From NCBI GenBank assembly GCA_947491945.1, contig CANLLN010000001.1, forward strand, positions 62,001 to 126,000: a DNA stretch of 64,000 nucleotides. Reading direction: 5' to 3'. The notes beneath the pieces are model-generated. The model saw only the letters and a list, made by a program, of their open reading frames with translations, searched no databases and was not told the origin of the DNA. Positions 34,285 to 42,653 of this stretch are shown one piece after another. The DNA comes from an uncultured Carboxylicivirga sp. (lineage in GTDB: Bacteria; Bacteroidota; Bacteroidia; Bacteroidales; Marinilabiliaceae). The stretch's first letter is position 1. Every line of letters begins with the position of its first letter. A program made the position numbers and the translations under genes.

Positions 34285-37200
34285 ATGCGCAGATTAGCAT
34301 TAATCATGTCCTTGTTGCTATTCACAGGACTGAACGCAATGTTTGCTCAAACAACGACCATTACCGGTACTGTTACCGATAGCGAGTCGGGTGAGCCCAT
34401 GCCGGGTGTATCCGTAGTTGTGCGAGGAACAACCATTGGTACGGTTACCAATGTTGACGGTTACTACTCTTTGAGTGTGCCGGATGATGCCACCAACCTT
34501 TTATTCTCCTTTGTGGGGATGAAAACGCAGGATGTGATAATTGGAGGAAGAACGAGTATTAACATCGTGCTCGAATCAGAATCCATCGGTGTAGATGAAG
34601 TCGTTGTTACGGCTATGGGTATTCGGAAAGAGAAAAAAGCACTTAACTACTCTACTCAGAAAGTAGAATCAGAGTTAATTACAAATGCTTCACAGCCTAA
34701 TGTTACCAATGCCTTGCAGGGAAAAGTTGCGGGTGTGTCGGTTCAGCAGTCATCGGGTATGCCCGGTGCCTCTTCCTACATGACAATTCGGGGAGCTACC
34801 TCTTTATCAGGAGATAATCAACCCTTATTTGTGGTAGATGGAATGCCTATCGAATCAGGATCTATTTTTGTGAGTGCAGCAACCGTTGACCGCGTGTCTG
34901 GTAGTGATGCTTCCAGCCGTTCTTTAGATATTGATCCGGAAGATATTGAGTCGGTAGATGTACTGAAAGGCCCGGCTGCATCAGCACTTTATGGTCTTCG
35001 TGCCAGTAATGGTGTTGTTTTGATTACTACGAAAAGTGGAAAAGGGTTAAAGTCGAAAGAAGGAAGAGTTACGGTATCGACTTCTTATACAATGGATGTG
35101 GTAACAAAAACTCCTAATCTGCAAAGTACCTTTGCACAAGGTAATGGTGGAAGCTTTAGTCAGGGAACCTCAATGTCATGGGGACCTCGTATTTCGGAAC
35201 TTGGGGAATATGTAAATAATGTTGGAAAAACTGTAACCGGACGGGTCTACGATAATGTTGATCCACTTTTTCGTGACGGAGGAACACTCACCACAAATGT
35301 GAATTTTTCCCGGGGTACTGACACGGGTAATTATTCGGTAAGCTTTGGTTATACAGATCAGACAGGAATTATTCCGACGACCGGTATGACGCGTTATACC
35401 GGAAAAGTTAATGCAGATTTTAATATTACAGATAAGCTTAAAGTGGGTGGTACGGCCATGTTTGCTGATATGGAAGTAGGTAAATTACCAAGTGGTAGTA
35501 ACTTATCTAATCCACTTTTTACAACTTATTTTGCACCTCGGTCATATGATTTATGGGGAACGCCTTATGCAAAGGAAGATGATCCTTATGCACAGATTCA
35601 TTATCGTTCGGCAATGGATAATCCCAGGTGGTCGCTGGCTAATAATGATTTTTCAGAGTATAATGATCGGATGATTGGTAACGTACATTTTAGTTATCAG
35701 CCCTTTGATTATCTTACTTTTAAATATCAGATTGGAATAGATTATATTTCGAACCATCAAAAGGAAGTTTATGAATTAGGATCGGGACGAACAGGTGGTC
35801 GTACGAATCCTCCTTCGGGTGGAGAGATAACTGATTTTATGTATGTTCAGCGTCAGTATAACTCCAATTTAAGTGCAATGTTTAATAAGAAATTTGGAGA
35901 TTTTGACGTTAGCGCAGTCGTAGGTAACGAAATCTATGATGTGTACTCAAGGGAGTTGTCTGTGATTGGCTCTGGCTTTGATATTGGAGGATTTCATAAT
36001 ATGAGTAATACTTCCTCACAAGTAACCACCGAAGCCGTGTCTCAGCGAAGGGTTGCAGGTTTATATGGAAGTGCCACGCTAGGGTATAAATCCATGATTT
36101 ATTTAACAATGACCGGAAGAAACGACCGGGTATCAAATCTGGCAAGAGGAAATCGCGACTTCTTCTATCCATCTATAGGGGGTAGTTTTGTGTTTACCGA
36201 ATTATTAGATGTTTCACCTCAGTTATTAACTTTTGGTAAGATTCGTTTTGGTTATGCTCAGGTTGGACAGGCACCTCCTGGAGCTTATCCTATAACTAAC
36301 ATATATGTTAAAGGTGGCGCAGGAAGTGGATTTTTAAATGATGGTATCGAATTCCCATTTAATGGTGTAAATGCCTTTAGTCAATCATCCACACTGCGGA
36401 GTGCTGATTTACAGCCTCAAAATACAAATACACTTGAACTGGGAACAGAATTGCACTTCTGGGATAATAGAATTACGTTAGATTATACATATTTTAATTC
36501 GAAAGTTGAAGATCAGATATTTGCAGTGCCCGTTGCTGCTTCAACTGGTTATCAGGAAGAACTGAGAAATGCTGGTAAGTTGGAAAGTATTGGACACGAG
36601 ATAATGTTTCAAATTACGCCATACAAATCCAGAAATTTCCAGTGGGATTTTGCCGCAAACTTTACGAAATATAAGAATAAGGTTCTTGAGTTGGCTCCGG
36701 GTGTTTCGGATATTTATTTAGGAGGGTTTACAACTCCAAGTATTAGAGCGCTAGAGGGGCAAACCTATCCATCTATATTTGGTGTTGGGTATTTAAGAGA
36801 TGATAGTGGGAATATTGTCCTCTTAGATGACCCCGGTAATCCGTATCACGGGATGCCAATTGCTGACGAAAACTCAAAGAAGATAGGAGATGTACAAGCT
36901 GATTTTCTATTAGGTTTTGTAAATACTTTCACAATTTATGGAGTCACCGTAACTGCGCAAGTTGATTGGAAAAATGGTGGAGAAATGTATTCTGGAAATA
37001 ATAGATTGGGTAGGTTGTATGGAATGCTTGATATAACCGAAGATAGAGAAACTCCTATGGTATTAAATGGTGTAAAAGGCTATTTAGATGCTGATGGAGA
37101 ATTGGTTGTTACAGGTGAAAATGATATTGCTATTCTAAGAGGTGAAGAATATTGGAATGATATATTGGGCGGTATCGATGAAGCTCATGTGCACGAAACA

Positions 37201-37440
37201 TCATATGTGAGGTTTAGAGAATTGTCAGTTGGTTACACGCTTCCCAAGAGTTGGCTCGAAAATCTTTTCATTAAAAATGCTTCCCTATCATTTGTTGCAA
37301 GGAATCTTGGACTTTGGACATCCTATCCAAATTTCGACCCTGAAACTAGTACAACTGGTGCTGTAAATGGACAAGGTTTAGAGTATGTAGCCTTCCCGCA
37401 GACCTCTAGTTTTGGTGGAAAGGTTGTTTTGGAATTCTAA
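34285..37440 (+). CDS. SusC/RagA-family TonB-dependent transporter, second locus
   Basis: The 1,051-residue protein has a signal peptide (MRRLALIMSLLLFTGLNAMF, cleaved after FAQ), a CarboxypepD-regulatory-like domain (TITGTVTDSESGEPMPGVSV), the plug motifs VVVTAMGIRKEKKAL, LFVVDGMPIESG and LKGPAASALYGLRASNGVV, and a barrel that ends in VVLEF with the terminal Phe. It is followed after 18 bp by a SusD gene. Unlike the first SusC, no glycosidase, regulator or ECF sigma factor is nearby. AGA/AGG arginine codons and AT-rich wording are frequent, in contrast to the CGT/CGC-rich neighbours. Substrate is unknown; peptides or glycans are both possible for the family. Confidence 0.94.
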   Translation: MRRLALIMSLLLFTGLNAMFAQTTTITGTVTDSESGEPMPGVSVVVRGTTIGTVTNVDGYYSLSVPDDATNLLFSFVGMKTQDVIIGGRTSINIVLESESIGVDEVVVTAMGIRKEKKALNYSTQKVESELITNASQPNVTNALQGKVAGVSVQQSSGMPGASSYMTIRGATSLSGDNQPLFVVDGMPIESGSIFVSAATVDRVSGSDASSRSLDIDPEDIESVDVLKGPAASALYGLRASNGVVLITTKSGKGLKSKEGRVTVSTSYTMDVVTKTPNLQSTFAQGNGGSFSQGTSMSWGPRISELGEYVNNVGKTVTGRVYDNVDPLFRDGGTLTTNVNFSRGTDTGNYSVSFGYTDQTGIIPTTGMTRYTGKVNADFNITDKLKVGGTAMFADMEVGKLPSGSNLSNPLFTTYFAPRSYDLWGTPYAKEDDPYAQIHYRSAMDNPRWSLANNDFSEYNDRMIGNVHFSYQPFDYLTFKYQIGIDYISNHQKEVYELGSGRTGGRTNPPSGGEITDFMYVQRQYNSNLSAMFNKKFGDFDVSAVVGNEIYDVYSRELSVIGSGFDIGGFHNMSNTSSQVTTEAVSQRRVAGLYGSATLGYKSMIYLTMTGRNDRVSNLARGNRDFFYPSIGGSFVFTELLDVSPQLLTFGKIRFGYAQVGQAPPGAYPITNIYVKGGAGSGFLNDGIEFPFNGVNAFSQSSTLRSADLQPQNTNTLELGTELHFWDNRITLDYTYFNSKVEDQIFAVPVAASTGYQEELRNAGKLESIGHEIMFQITPYKSRNFQWDFAANFTKYKNKVLELAPGVSDIYLGGFTTPSIRALEGQTYPSIFGVGYLRDDSGNIVLLDDPGNPYHGMPIADENSKKIGDVQADFLLGFVNTFTIYGVTVTAQVDWKNGGEMYSGNNRLGRLYGMLDITEDRETPMVLNGVKGYLDADGELVVTGENDIAILRGEEYWNDILGGIDEAHVHETSYVRFRELSVGYTLPKSWLENLFIKNASLSFVARNLGLWTSYPNFDPETSTTGAVNGQGLEYVAFPQTSSFGGKVVLEF

Positions 37441-37458
37441 CAATTAAAAAATGATGAA

Positions 37459-38856
37459 ATGAGAAAGAATATATTTTATTTCTTAATAATGATGGTACTG
37501 CTGGTAGTTGCTTGTTCCGAAGACACCATGGATGAAATTGGAACCAACCCTAACAGCCCTACCGATGTTCCTACAAAGCTGTTGATTTCACAATCGACCG
37601 TGGCAACTGCATTTGACGTATTAGGAACGGATCTGGCTTGGTATTCGTCTGTCTTTTGTGAGCATACAACAGGAGTTCATGGACAGTTAGAAACGGCTGA
37701 TAAACGAACTGGTATTAACTCAACAATTGGTAATAATAGTTGGAATAGTTTGTATTCTACAGTTTTAAATGATCTGAGAATCGTAATAGAAGCCGGTAGC
37801 GAAGGCTCGGAAGCTGGTAATTGGACGACTGTGGGTATTGCCAAGGTTCTAAGCGCGTTAAATTACTCTGTAGCCACAGACTTGTGGGGTGAGGTGCCTA
37901 TGAAAGAAGCCTTGGCTGGTAGCGAAAATCGTACTCCGATGTTTGATAGTCAAGAGGTGGTTTATGATAGTCTATTTGTTTTGTTAGATGAGGCCATTGC
38001 CGATCTTAGAAAGGAGTCCATCGGAACTCCGGGTGCCTCTGATTTTTACTATGGTGGCGATGCTGATGCCTGGATTAAGGCGGCATACGCATTAAAAGCA
38101 AGGTTGTATAACAGAAAGAGTAATATCGATGCCACGGGTTCTGCAGATGATGCACTAGCCGCTATAAATAACGCTTTTGAATCAGCGGATGACAATATGG
38201 TATTTGATAGCTTTACAACAGATGCAACGGGAGAGCATCCCTGGTATCAAGAATCTAATGATCGCAGTCATCATGCCATTAGTGAAACTTTATTTGATTT
38301 GATGGATGGATTGAATGATCCTCGCATTGACCTTTGGTTTGGAACAGTAGGAGGTGAATATGTGCCGGCTCCGAATGGTTCTGCAGCAACCGATCAATCA
38401 GGCGACATTTATTCAAGAGCAAGTGGAGACTATCTCAAAGCAACATCGCCTCTTCCTATCATAACATTTGATGAATTGAAATTTATTGAAGCAGAAGCCA
38501 ATTTACGACTAAACCAGGCAACAGAGGCCTATAGTGCTTATCTTGAAGCAGTGAAAGAAGCTCTTATACGCGCTGGGGTTGAAGAAGATGAGAGGACAGC
38601 CTATTTGGAATTATCAACTGTAAGTCCTGGATCTGATAATTTGACACTCAATCATATTATGGAGCAAAAGTATATTTCGTTATGGTTGTTCCAATCGATC
38701 GAAGCCTATAATGACTATCGCAGAACGCGAATTCCAACTATGCAAAACAGCATTTCAGCGCCACCTGAACGTATTCCTTACGCGAATGATGAAGTATCCT
38801 CTAATCCAAATGTGCCGGATAGGAATAGTGCTAGTAAGGTTTGGTGGGCGAAGTAG
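37459..38856 (+). CDS. SusD-like surface lipoprotein, second locus
   Basis: The 465-residue protein has a lipoprotein signal ending at Cys19 (LVVACSED) followed by acidic residues suited to surface export. MDEIGTNPNSPTDVPTKLL is the N-terminal hallmark of the SusD-like_2 family. The C-terminal part has EQKYISLWLFQSIEAYNDYRR, the conserved helix of the family. It pairs with the SusC 18 bp upstream. Codon use is AT-rich as in its partner. No substrate can be inferred. Confidence 0.92.
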   Translation: MRKNIFYFLIMMVLLVVACSEDTMDEIGTNPNSPTDVPTKLLISQSTVATAFDVLGTDLAWYSSVFCEHTTGVHGQLETADKRTGINSTIGNNSWNSLYSTVLNDLRIVIEAGSEGSEAGNWTTVGIAKVLSALNYSVATDLWGEVPMKEALAGSENRTPMFDSQEVVYDSLFVLLDEAIADLRKESIGTPGASDFYYGGDADAWIKAAYALKARLYNRKSNIDATGSADDALAAINNAFESADDNMVFDSFTTDATGEHPWYQESNDRSHHAISETLFDLMDGLNDPRIDLWFGTVGGEYVPAPNGSAATDQSGDIYSRASGDYLKATSPLPIITFDELKFIEAEANLRLNQATEAYSAYLEAVKEALIRAGVEEDERTAYLELSTVSPGSDNLTLNHIMEQKYISLWLFQSIEAYNDYRRTRIPTMQNSISAPPERIPYANDEVSSNPNVPDRNSASKVWWAK

Positions 38857-38879
38857 TGTGAACATTAAATAAAGTAAAT

Positions 38880-39704
38880 ATGAAAAAAATTATAATATGT
38901 AGTTTGTCTGCTATCATTTTCATGGTACTCCCAGGTTGCTTTGATAGCGAAGAGGAAATATTGCTTCCCAGTGCAAAGAAGGGGGCAGTGATTCCTGTTA
39001 TTGAAAACGTAACATCGTCTTTCTATGATTTAAATGATTTGGATAATTCCTATGTTGAATTTACGGTAGTTCTTAAAGAAGGAGATACTGCTAGTGAGAT
39101 TATTGTTCAGGGTTCATATAATGGGCAAGGAGAAAGAGTTGAGGTTTTCAAAAGTTCAGATTTCCCTGCTTCAATTTATATTACTGCGGATAATATTACA
39201 TCAGCACTTGGTATTGATAAAAATTCATTAGCGTTAGGTGATGTGTTTAATTATGAAGTTTTAGTAACCGCTAATGGTCAAACAACCAGATCAAGTGTGG
39301 CTATTAATGCCAGTGTAGCGTGTGAATCTGATTTGTCGGGCACATACCTCTGTATTGCCAATGGTCAATCTACCGATCCGGGTCCTACACCAGACGAGAA
39401 TCCTGCAGTCGACTTCGAATCAATTGTTACATTAACGGAAGGAGATATCAATGGTGAATATACGATTTCTGATTTTTCAGGTGGTCTGTTTACTTACTGG
39501 TATGATATTTACGGATTAAGCGGAGAGTATCCCGGTTTTCTTAAGGATGTTTGTGGTGGCTTAAGCTATTTCAATACAACAGGTCCATTTGGATCTCCAA
39601 TTTCAGGAACAGGTTCTGTGGATCCGGAAACTGGAGTAATTACAATTAGTGGTGTAGCTGATTTATGGGGCGACAATTGGGTTTTAGTATTAACACCACA
39701 ATAA
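38880..39704 (+). CDS. Hypothetical surface lipoprotein associated with SusC/SusD
   Basis: The 274-residue protein has a lipoprotein signal ending at Cys20 (MVLPGCFDSEEE); the acidic run right after the cysteine fits the surface export signal of Bacteroidota. The first half (about 35-150) looks like an Ig-like beta-sandwich; a second part (about 150-274) starts with CESDLSGTYLC and is rich in Gly, Tyr and Trp, ending ISGVADLWGDNWVLVLTPQ. Third-position lipoproteins in SusCD sets are often accessory binding proteins like SusE/F. I do not recognise a specific family. It lies 23 bp after SusD and ends at a strong terminator. Confidence 0.75.
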   Translation: MKKIIICSLSAIIFMVLPGCFDSEEEILLPSAKKGAVIPVIENVTSSFYDLNDLDNSYVEFTVVLKEGDTASEIIVQGSYNGQGERVEVFKSSDFPASIYITADNITSALGIDKNSLALGDVFNYEVLVTANGQTTRSSVAINASVACESDLSGTYLCIANGQSTDPGPTPDENPAVDFESIVTLTEGDINGEYTISDFSGGLFTYWYDIYGLSGEYPGFLKDVCGGLSYFNTTGPFGSPISGTGSVDPETGVITISGVADLWGDNWVLVLTPQ

Positions 39705-39764
39705 TATAAAACTTCAAACTTTTAAGCTGTGATGGAAAGTAGATTAAAGGTTTAGTTGTGTGAG

Positions 39765-39800
39765 GAAGGGGATGTCAGAGGACATCCCCTTCTGTTTTTT
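39765..39800 (+). terminator. Terminator of the second SusC/SusD operon
   Basis: Perfect 12-bp stem GAAGGGGATGTC (39765-39776) / GACATCCCCTTC (39781-39792) with a 4-nt AGAG loop, followed by TGTTTTTT. It closes the susCD-lipoprotein unit just ahead of the convergent YkgJ-type gene. Confidence 0.9.
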
Positions 39801-39809
39801 GCCCTTTCC

Positions 39810-40511
39810 TTAGTGTTCTTTAAACAGAGGATGTTCGTGCAGCTTATCGGGATCGATGGCTTCACCATGATTATGGGCAATCAAAAGGCCTTCCTCCATC
39901 AGGTATTCGTTATTGATGAGGCCGGCATTTTTCAGTCCGGCACTAAAGCCTTCGTTCATCATCTGTCCGGCACGCAAGGGAAAACCCAGTAGTTGCGGGT
40001 AATGTTCCTCCTTATCCGGATCGTCATGAAACTTTTTACAGCTCTCCTCCGACATGGACAGGTAAATGCGGCAGGCCATGGGGCGGGCTGCATAGGCGCC
40101 ACAGGTACCATTGATCAGTAGTGGGCAAGGCAGCTTGCTTTTGGCTAGTGCCTCCTGCGACAGGCGACCGCGTTTCTGGTAATTGTCAAAAGCCCTTTGT
40201 AGTACCTTTTTACGTTCTTCCTCATTCATATTTAGCAGCATAAACTGCCACAGGTAATGAAACTCGTGCGACACACCAAAAATGGGTTGATGGCAACACC
40301 AATTACAACCCTTATGGCAGTCGATAGTGATATTCTGTCGACCGGCTTCTTCTGTAAGTACTTCTATGAGTCCTTCCATGGCATCTTGCTCCTGTCGGGT
40401 GGATTGCCATAAGGGTCTTGCTTCAATTTTATCTTTGCCGGCGGCTTCTGCCAGGCGAAGGCCATCCTGATAAAAGGCCTTGTCAGTATCGGAGAGTTCT
40501 GTGTGTGTCAT
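39810..40511 (-). CDS. YkgJ-family cysteine-cluster protein
   Basis: The 233-residue protein shows the YkgJ/UPF0153 zinc- or iron-chelating cysteine cluster: CHKGCNWCCHQPIFG (about 61-75), CPLLINGTCGAY and ARPMACRIYLSMSEESC further on, eight or nine cysteines in total. The family has no established biochemical role; relatives have been proposed to bind Fe-S clusters or zinc. It stands alone, on the minus strand and convergent to the SusCD set. There is no signal peptide, so it is cytoplasmic. Confidence 0.85.
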   Translation of the reverse strand: MTHTELSDTDKAFYQDGLRLAEAAGKDKIEARPLWQSTRQEQDAMEGLIEVLTEEAGRQNITIDCHKGCNWCCHQPIFGVSHEFHYLWQFMLLNMNEEERKKVLQRAFDNYQKRGRLSQEALAKSKLPCPLLINGTCGAYAARPMACRIYLSMSEESCKKFHDDPDKEEHYPQLLGFPLRAGQMMNEGFSAGLKNAGLINNEYLMEEGLLIAHNHGEAIDPDKLHEHPLFKEH

Positions 40512-40649
40512 GGTTTTTTGTTGTGGTAAAAGTATATATTCGCAGCGATCTGCTGGTGATAAGCCATTAGCAAGCTTGTGTATGGTTTCTGATTGCTGTT
40601 GGCTTTTTCTGTTGCATTAATAGGTGATAAATATAATCTTTTTAATTAA

Positions 40650-40681
40650 AAACGGCAGTATCACTAAGAGTACCGCCGTTT
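40650..40681 (-). terminator. Terminator of the M18 aminopeptidase gene
   Basis: AAACGGCAGTA (40650-40660) pairs with TACCGCCGTTT (40671-40681), 11 bp with one G-T type wobble, and a 10-nt loop. On the minus strand the stem is followed by TTTTTAATT. It lies 22 bp after the aminopeptidase stop codon. Confidence 0.8.
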
Positions 40682-40703
40682 CTATTCTAAAAAATAGCGC
40701 TCG

Positions 40704-42005
40704 TTATAACTGATAAAACGTGTTAAATGCCTTTGTTACATAGCTATGATCTTGTGTTCCTCCCAGCTCGCGAACCGAATGCATGGCCAGCATAGGGTTG
40801 CCAATGTCCACGGTGCGCATATCAATCTTACCCGTTGATACGTTGCCCAGGGTTGAGCCTCCCACCATGTCGGAGCGGTTTACAAATTTTTGGACGGGTA
40901 CCTCAGCGAGTTTACATATGCTCTCAAAAATGGCACTACTCTCGCCATCGGTGGTGTATTTCTGATTGGCATGAATTTTTATAACGGGGCCGCCGTTCAT
41001 TATGGGGTGTAGCACAGGGTCATGTTTTTCGGGATGATTAGGATGAACGGAGTGGGCCATATCAGCCGATATCATAAATGATTGGTAGATGGCGCGCTGG
41101 TAGTCCTCTTTCGATTTACCAAGCTGTTCCATCAATCGCTCCAGAATATTCCGCAATACAGGCGATCCGGCACCCTGCTTGGTTACGCTGCCTACCTCTT
41201 CGTTGTCGAAGATACATAGGATGTTGGTATTGGCCGTGTTGGTGTTGGCCAGCAGTGCTTTGAGGCCGGCGTGTACCATGGCAAGGTCATCCAACTTGGG
41301 CGAGGAGATAAACTCCTGTTGTGGCCCCAGTAGGCAGCCCTTCTCATACTCATAAACAAAAAGGTCGAAATCCAGTATTTCACTGGGGTCCAACTTTAGT
41401 TCATCAGCTATTTGATGCAGCAGGTAGTTGTCTTTTTCCAGGGTGTCATTAATCATGCCCATCAGGGGCAGCATATCAACCTGTTTGTTGAGCTCCATCC
41501 CATCGTTTACACCACGGTTCAGGTGGATGGCCATACTTGGGATAATTAGTAGCGGCTTTTTAAAGTCAATGAGCTTGGACTTGGGGTTTAAGGGATTATC
41601 TCCCTTTAGCAGTACACGACCTGCAAGCGATAGGGGGCGGTCGAGCCACGACATAAGGATGGGGCCGCCATATACTTCGGTATTCAGCTTCAGATAGCAA
41701 TCGTCAGCCAGTATCTCAGGCTGTGGTTTTACCTTAAAGCCGGGCGAGTCGCTGTGGGCACTAATCAGTTTCATGCCTTTTTCCTCAGGTTCATCGGTAC
41801 CTATCTGGAAGGCAAACAATGCAGAGCCGCTCTTGGTAGTATAATACTTACCGCCCTTTTCAATCTGCCATGGATGGGTTATATCCAGGTAACGGTATCC
41901 GTTGGCTTCCAGTTCGGCTGCCGTATTGGCAATCACATGAAAAGCTGTGGGGCTCTGGTGTATAAAATCAATTAGTGCTTGTGCATGGTTATGTGCATTG
42001 GTCAT
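40704..42005 (-). CDS. M18 family (aspartyl) aminopeptidase
   Basis: The 433-residue zinc peptidase removes N-terminal residues, typically Asp or Glu, from peptides in the cytoplasm. The M18 metal-ligand motifs are visible: SAHSDSPGFKVKP (about 79-91) with a ligand His, CIFDNEEVGS (about 266-275) with the catalytic and bridging acidic residues, and ISADMAHSVHPNHPEKHDP (about 316-334). The C-terminal DMRTVDIGNPMLAMHSVRE supplies the last His ligand. Length matches bacterial ApeB proteins. It is monocistronic. Confidence 0.93.
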   Translation of the reverse strand: MTNAHNHAQALIDFIHQSPTAFHVIANTAAELEANGYRYLDITHPWQIEKGGKYYTTKSGSALFAFQIGTDEPEEKGMKLISAHSDSPGFKVKPQPEILADDCYLKLNTEVYGGPILMSWLDRPLSLAGRVLLKGDNPLNPKSKLIDFKKPLLIIPSMAIHLNRGVNDGMELNKQVDMLPLMGMINDTLEKDNYLLHQIADELKLDPSEILDFDLFVYEYEKGCLLGPQQEFISSPKLDDLAMVHAGLKALLANTNTANTNILCIFDNEEVGSVTKQGAGSPVLRNILERLMEQLGKSKEDYQRAIYQSFMISADMAHSVHPNHPEKHDPVLHPIMNGGPVIKIHANQKYTTDGESSAIFESICKLAEVPVQKFVNRSDMVGGSTLGNVSTGKIDMRTVDIGNPMLAMHSVRELGGTQDHSYVTKAFNTFYQL

Positions 42006-42122
42006 ACTCTATCTTTTTTTAGCGTATTAAGGAAAGACGCAAGATAGGAAATACGATCAATAATTTGATAAAAGGGCAAGCAGAATGTTGGGGTGGGAAA
42101 GGAGTAGAATAAACGAAAAAAA

Positions 42123-42142
42123 GCTGTTTCAAACGAAACAGC
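42123..42142 (-). terminator. Terminator of the cold-shock gene
   Basis: GCTGTTTC (42123-42130) / GAAACAGC (42135-42142), 8-bp stem with an AAAC loop; on the minus strand it is followed by seven T (TTTTTTT). Confidence 0.85.
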
Positions 42143-42174
42143 CTTTCTTTAATCTCATTAAATATAAATCTAAT

Positions 42175-42366
42175 CTATGCTAGTTTTACATTCACCGCGT
42201 TTAAACCCTTACGACCTTCTTGAAGCTCGTAAGTTACTTCGTCATTTTCTTTGATTTCGTCAATAAGACCTGTTACGTGCACAAAGTACTCTTTGCTGCT
42301 TTCTTCGTCTTTAATGAATCCATAACCTTTTGAATCATTGAAGAACTTAACTGTACCTTTATTCAT
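42175..42366 (-). CDS. Cold-shock domain protein (CspA-like RNA chaperone)
   Basis: The 63-residue single cold-shock domain has RNP1 KGYGFI (13-18) and RNP2-like EYFVHVT (26-32), where the usual YFVHFS or VFVHFS has one variation. It binds single-stranded RNA and DNA and melts secondary structure. A consensus -7 element on the minus strand lies 65 bp upstream, giving a leader of about 55-60 nt. It is monocistronic, with its own terminator. Confidence 0.94.
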   Translation of the reverse strand: MNKGTVKFFNDSKGYGFIKDEESSKEYFVHVTGLIDEIKENDEVTYELQEGRKGLNAVNVKLA

Positions 42367-42430
42367 TTAAAAATAAAATTGTGAGGCATTTTTTGTAATA
42401 AGGAGCCTCGTGTAAATAATTGTTCGGTAA

Positions 42431-42438
42431 CAAATGTA
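42431..42438 (-). promoter_or_regulatory. Candidate -7 element of the cold-shock gene
   Basis: Reverse complement TACATTTG, an exact TAnnTTTG match, 65 bp before the start codon at 42366. No TTTG was found at the -33 position. Confidence 0.5.
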
Positions 42439-42653
42439 GGAACAATTTTGACATATACAGACTTTTTTGAAGTATTTAATGTAAAAATTTTCATTTTTCT
42501 TATCTCGCTGTAACTCAAATGATGATGATAAATATTCATTATTCACCCATTTGACTATTAATCAGCTCATTGTGAGCGTTGTTGAAAACTCTTTTGTAAA
42601 GTAAAAAAACATGGTTTATAGAAATGAGTATCTTCGCTGTAATTGAAACGAAA

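Noticed and set aside
42420-42427. TTGTTCGG as a fourth ArsR operator
   Set aside because: There is no CGAA right arm at the 8-bp spacing, and the gene next to it is a cold-shock gene.
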